The notes under the pieces: generated by a model | Seen by the model: only the letters and a program-made list of their open reading frames with translations | Told to the model about the DNA's origin: nothing | Database searches by the model: none | Position numbers and translations under genes: made by a program | From: Sipunculus nudus | Lineage: Eukaryota > Annelida > Sipuncula > Golfingiida > Sipunculidae | DNA length: 64,000 nt | Direction of reading: 5' to 3' | NCBI GenBank assembly: GCA_026874595.1 | Contig: CM049310.1 | Location: forward strand, 1,304,001-1,368,000 | Part shown: piece after piece, positions 63,840-64,000 of the stretch | How positions within the stretch are numbered: position 1 is the first letter of the stretch | Layout of the letters: each line of letters begins with the position of its first letter

Positions 63840-64000
63840 ATAAAAATGAATCAAATACAGAAAATTATAACATTCATCTAGTTTATGCACAAGCTGGGGG
63901 AGTGGGGGAGTGCAGGGCAGAGAGGGAGCCTGCTAGTAGTAGTGAAGCAGAGCCAAGGCAATCTGCCTGGAGAGGGTTACGTACACAAGTGAAGGCTGTA

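Larger units (their letters stand above)
58027..64000 (+). mobile_element. Family A element, interrupted, runs off the window
   Basis: The 5' end ACAAGAGACACATGGGTCAC is at 58027. The body is collinear with 12220-12696 plus 18174-18640 and with the inverse of 50430-51440. It stops at GCACAGCCTAGA (58884), where a new family A element starts, and resumes at 63840 with ATAAAAATGAATCAAATACAG. The intact inverted copy at 50440-50480 reads GCCTAGAATAAGAATGAATC, so the join is exact and without target duplication. The remainder includes a short G run at 63896 and continues past the edge. Confidence 0.8.

Noticed and set aside
1-64000. tRNA, rRNA or other RNA genes
   Set aside because: I looked for tRNA B-box-like words and cloverleaf-type folds and found none that hold up; the hairpins seen belong to element ends.

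Overview
This is a eukaryotic window, AT-rich and almost free of long open reading frames. It is dominated by tandem satellites and nested non-coding transposons. The element types are bodies ending in GGAC/ACGG microsatellites, a 3' stem-loop and an A-run, with no target-site duplication. They fit the Helentron-derived HINE or 'pearl' class known from bivalve molluscs, so a bivalve genome is my best guess. There is no bacterial or viral gene content.

The one gene I can support is on the minus strand: the 5' part of a CAMSAP/Patronin homologue (microtubule minus-end protein). It is visible only as four short coding exons. Exon 1 is 52971-52945, exon 2 is 21647-21552, exon 3 is 9381-9276 and exon 4 is 3161-3052. 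All have GT/AG borders and compatible phases (0, 0, 1 and 0 at the 3' ends), and together they encode about 113 residues. The CH, coiled-coil and CKK regions must lie left of base 1. The introns are about 31.3, 12.2 and 6.1 kb, so nearly everything else between bases 1 and 52944 is intronic.

Layout. 1-3050: start of intron 4, with a possible inverted element (about 370-951) and a 60-bp minisatellite built from the exon 4/intron 4 splice junction. 3162-9275: intron 3, with a 31-bp satellite, an ACTAGA-type element and a promoter-like E2F/CCAAT cluster. 9382-21551: intron 2, with a 45-bp array, then family A elements and an unrelated TIR transposon (X) nested in one another. 21648-52944: intron 1, with a fold-back MITE, a 27-bp array, a four-level nest of elements (24616-32335), a 63-bp satellite of about 73 units, a protein-like fragment, a second nest and an inverted family A copy. 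52972-64000: upstream flank or 5'UTR introns, with a (TA)n run, a 71-bp dimeric array and a third family A nest running off the end.

The most unusual points are these. A satellite has copied a live splice donor about 17 times. At least five distinct element families share the 5' hexamer ACTAGA, usually followed by a small hairpin, and have 3' stem-loops. Nested copies let interrupted sites be rejoined, showing insertion between A residues without duplication. The perfect palindrome GGTGGCGCCACC recurs in the core repeats of otherwise different families.
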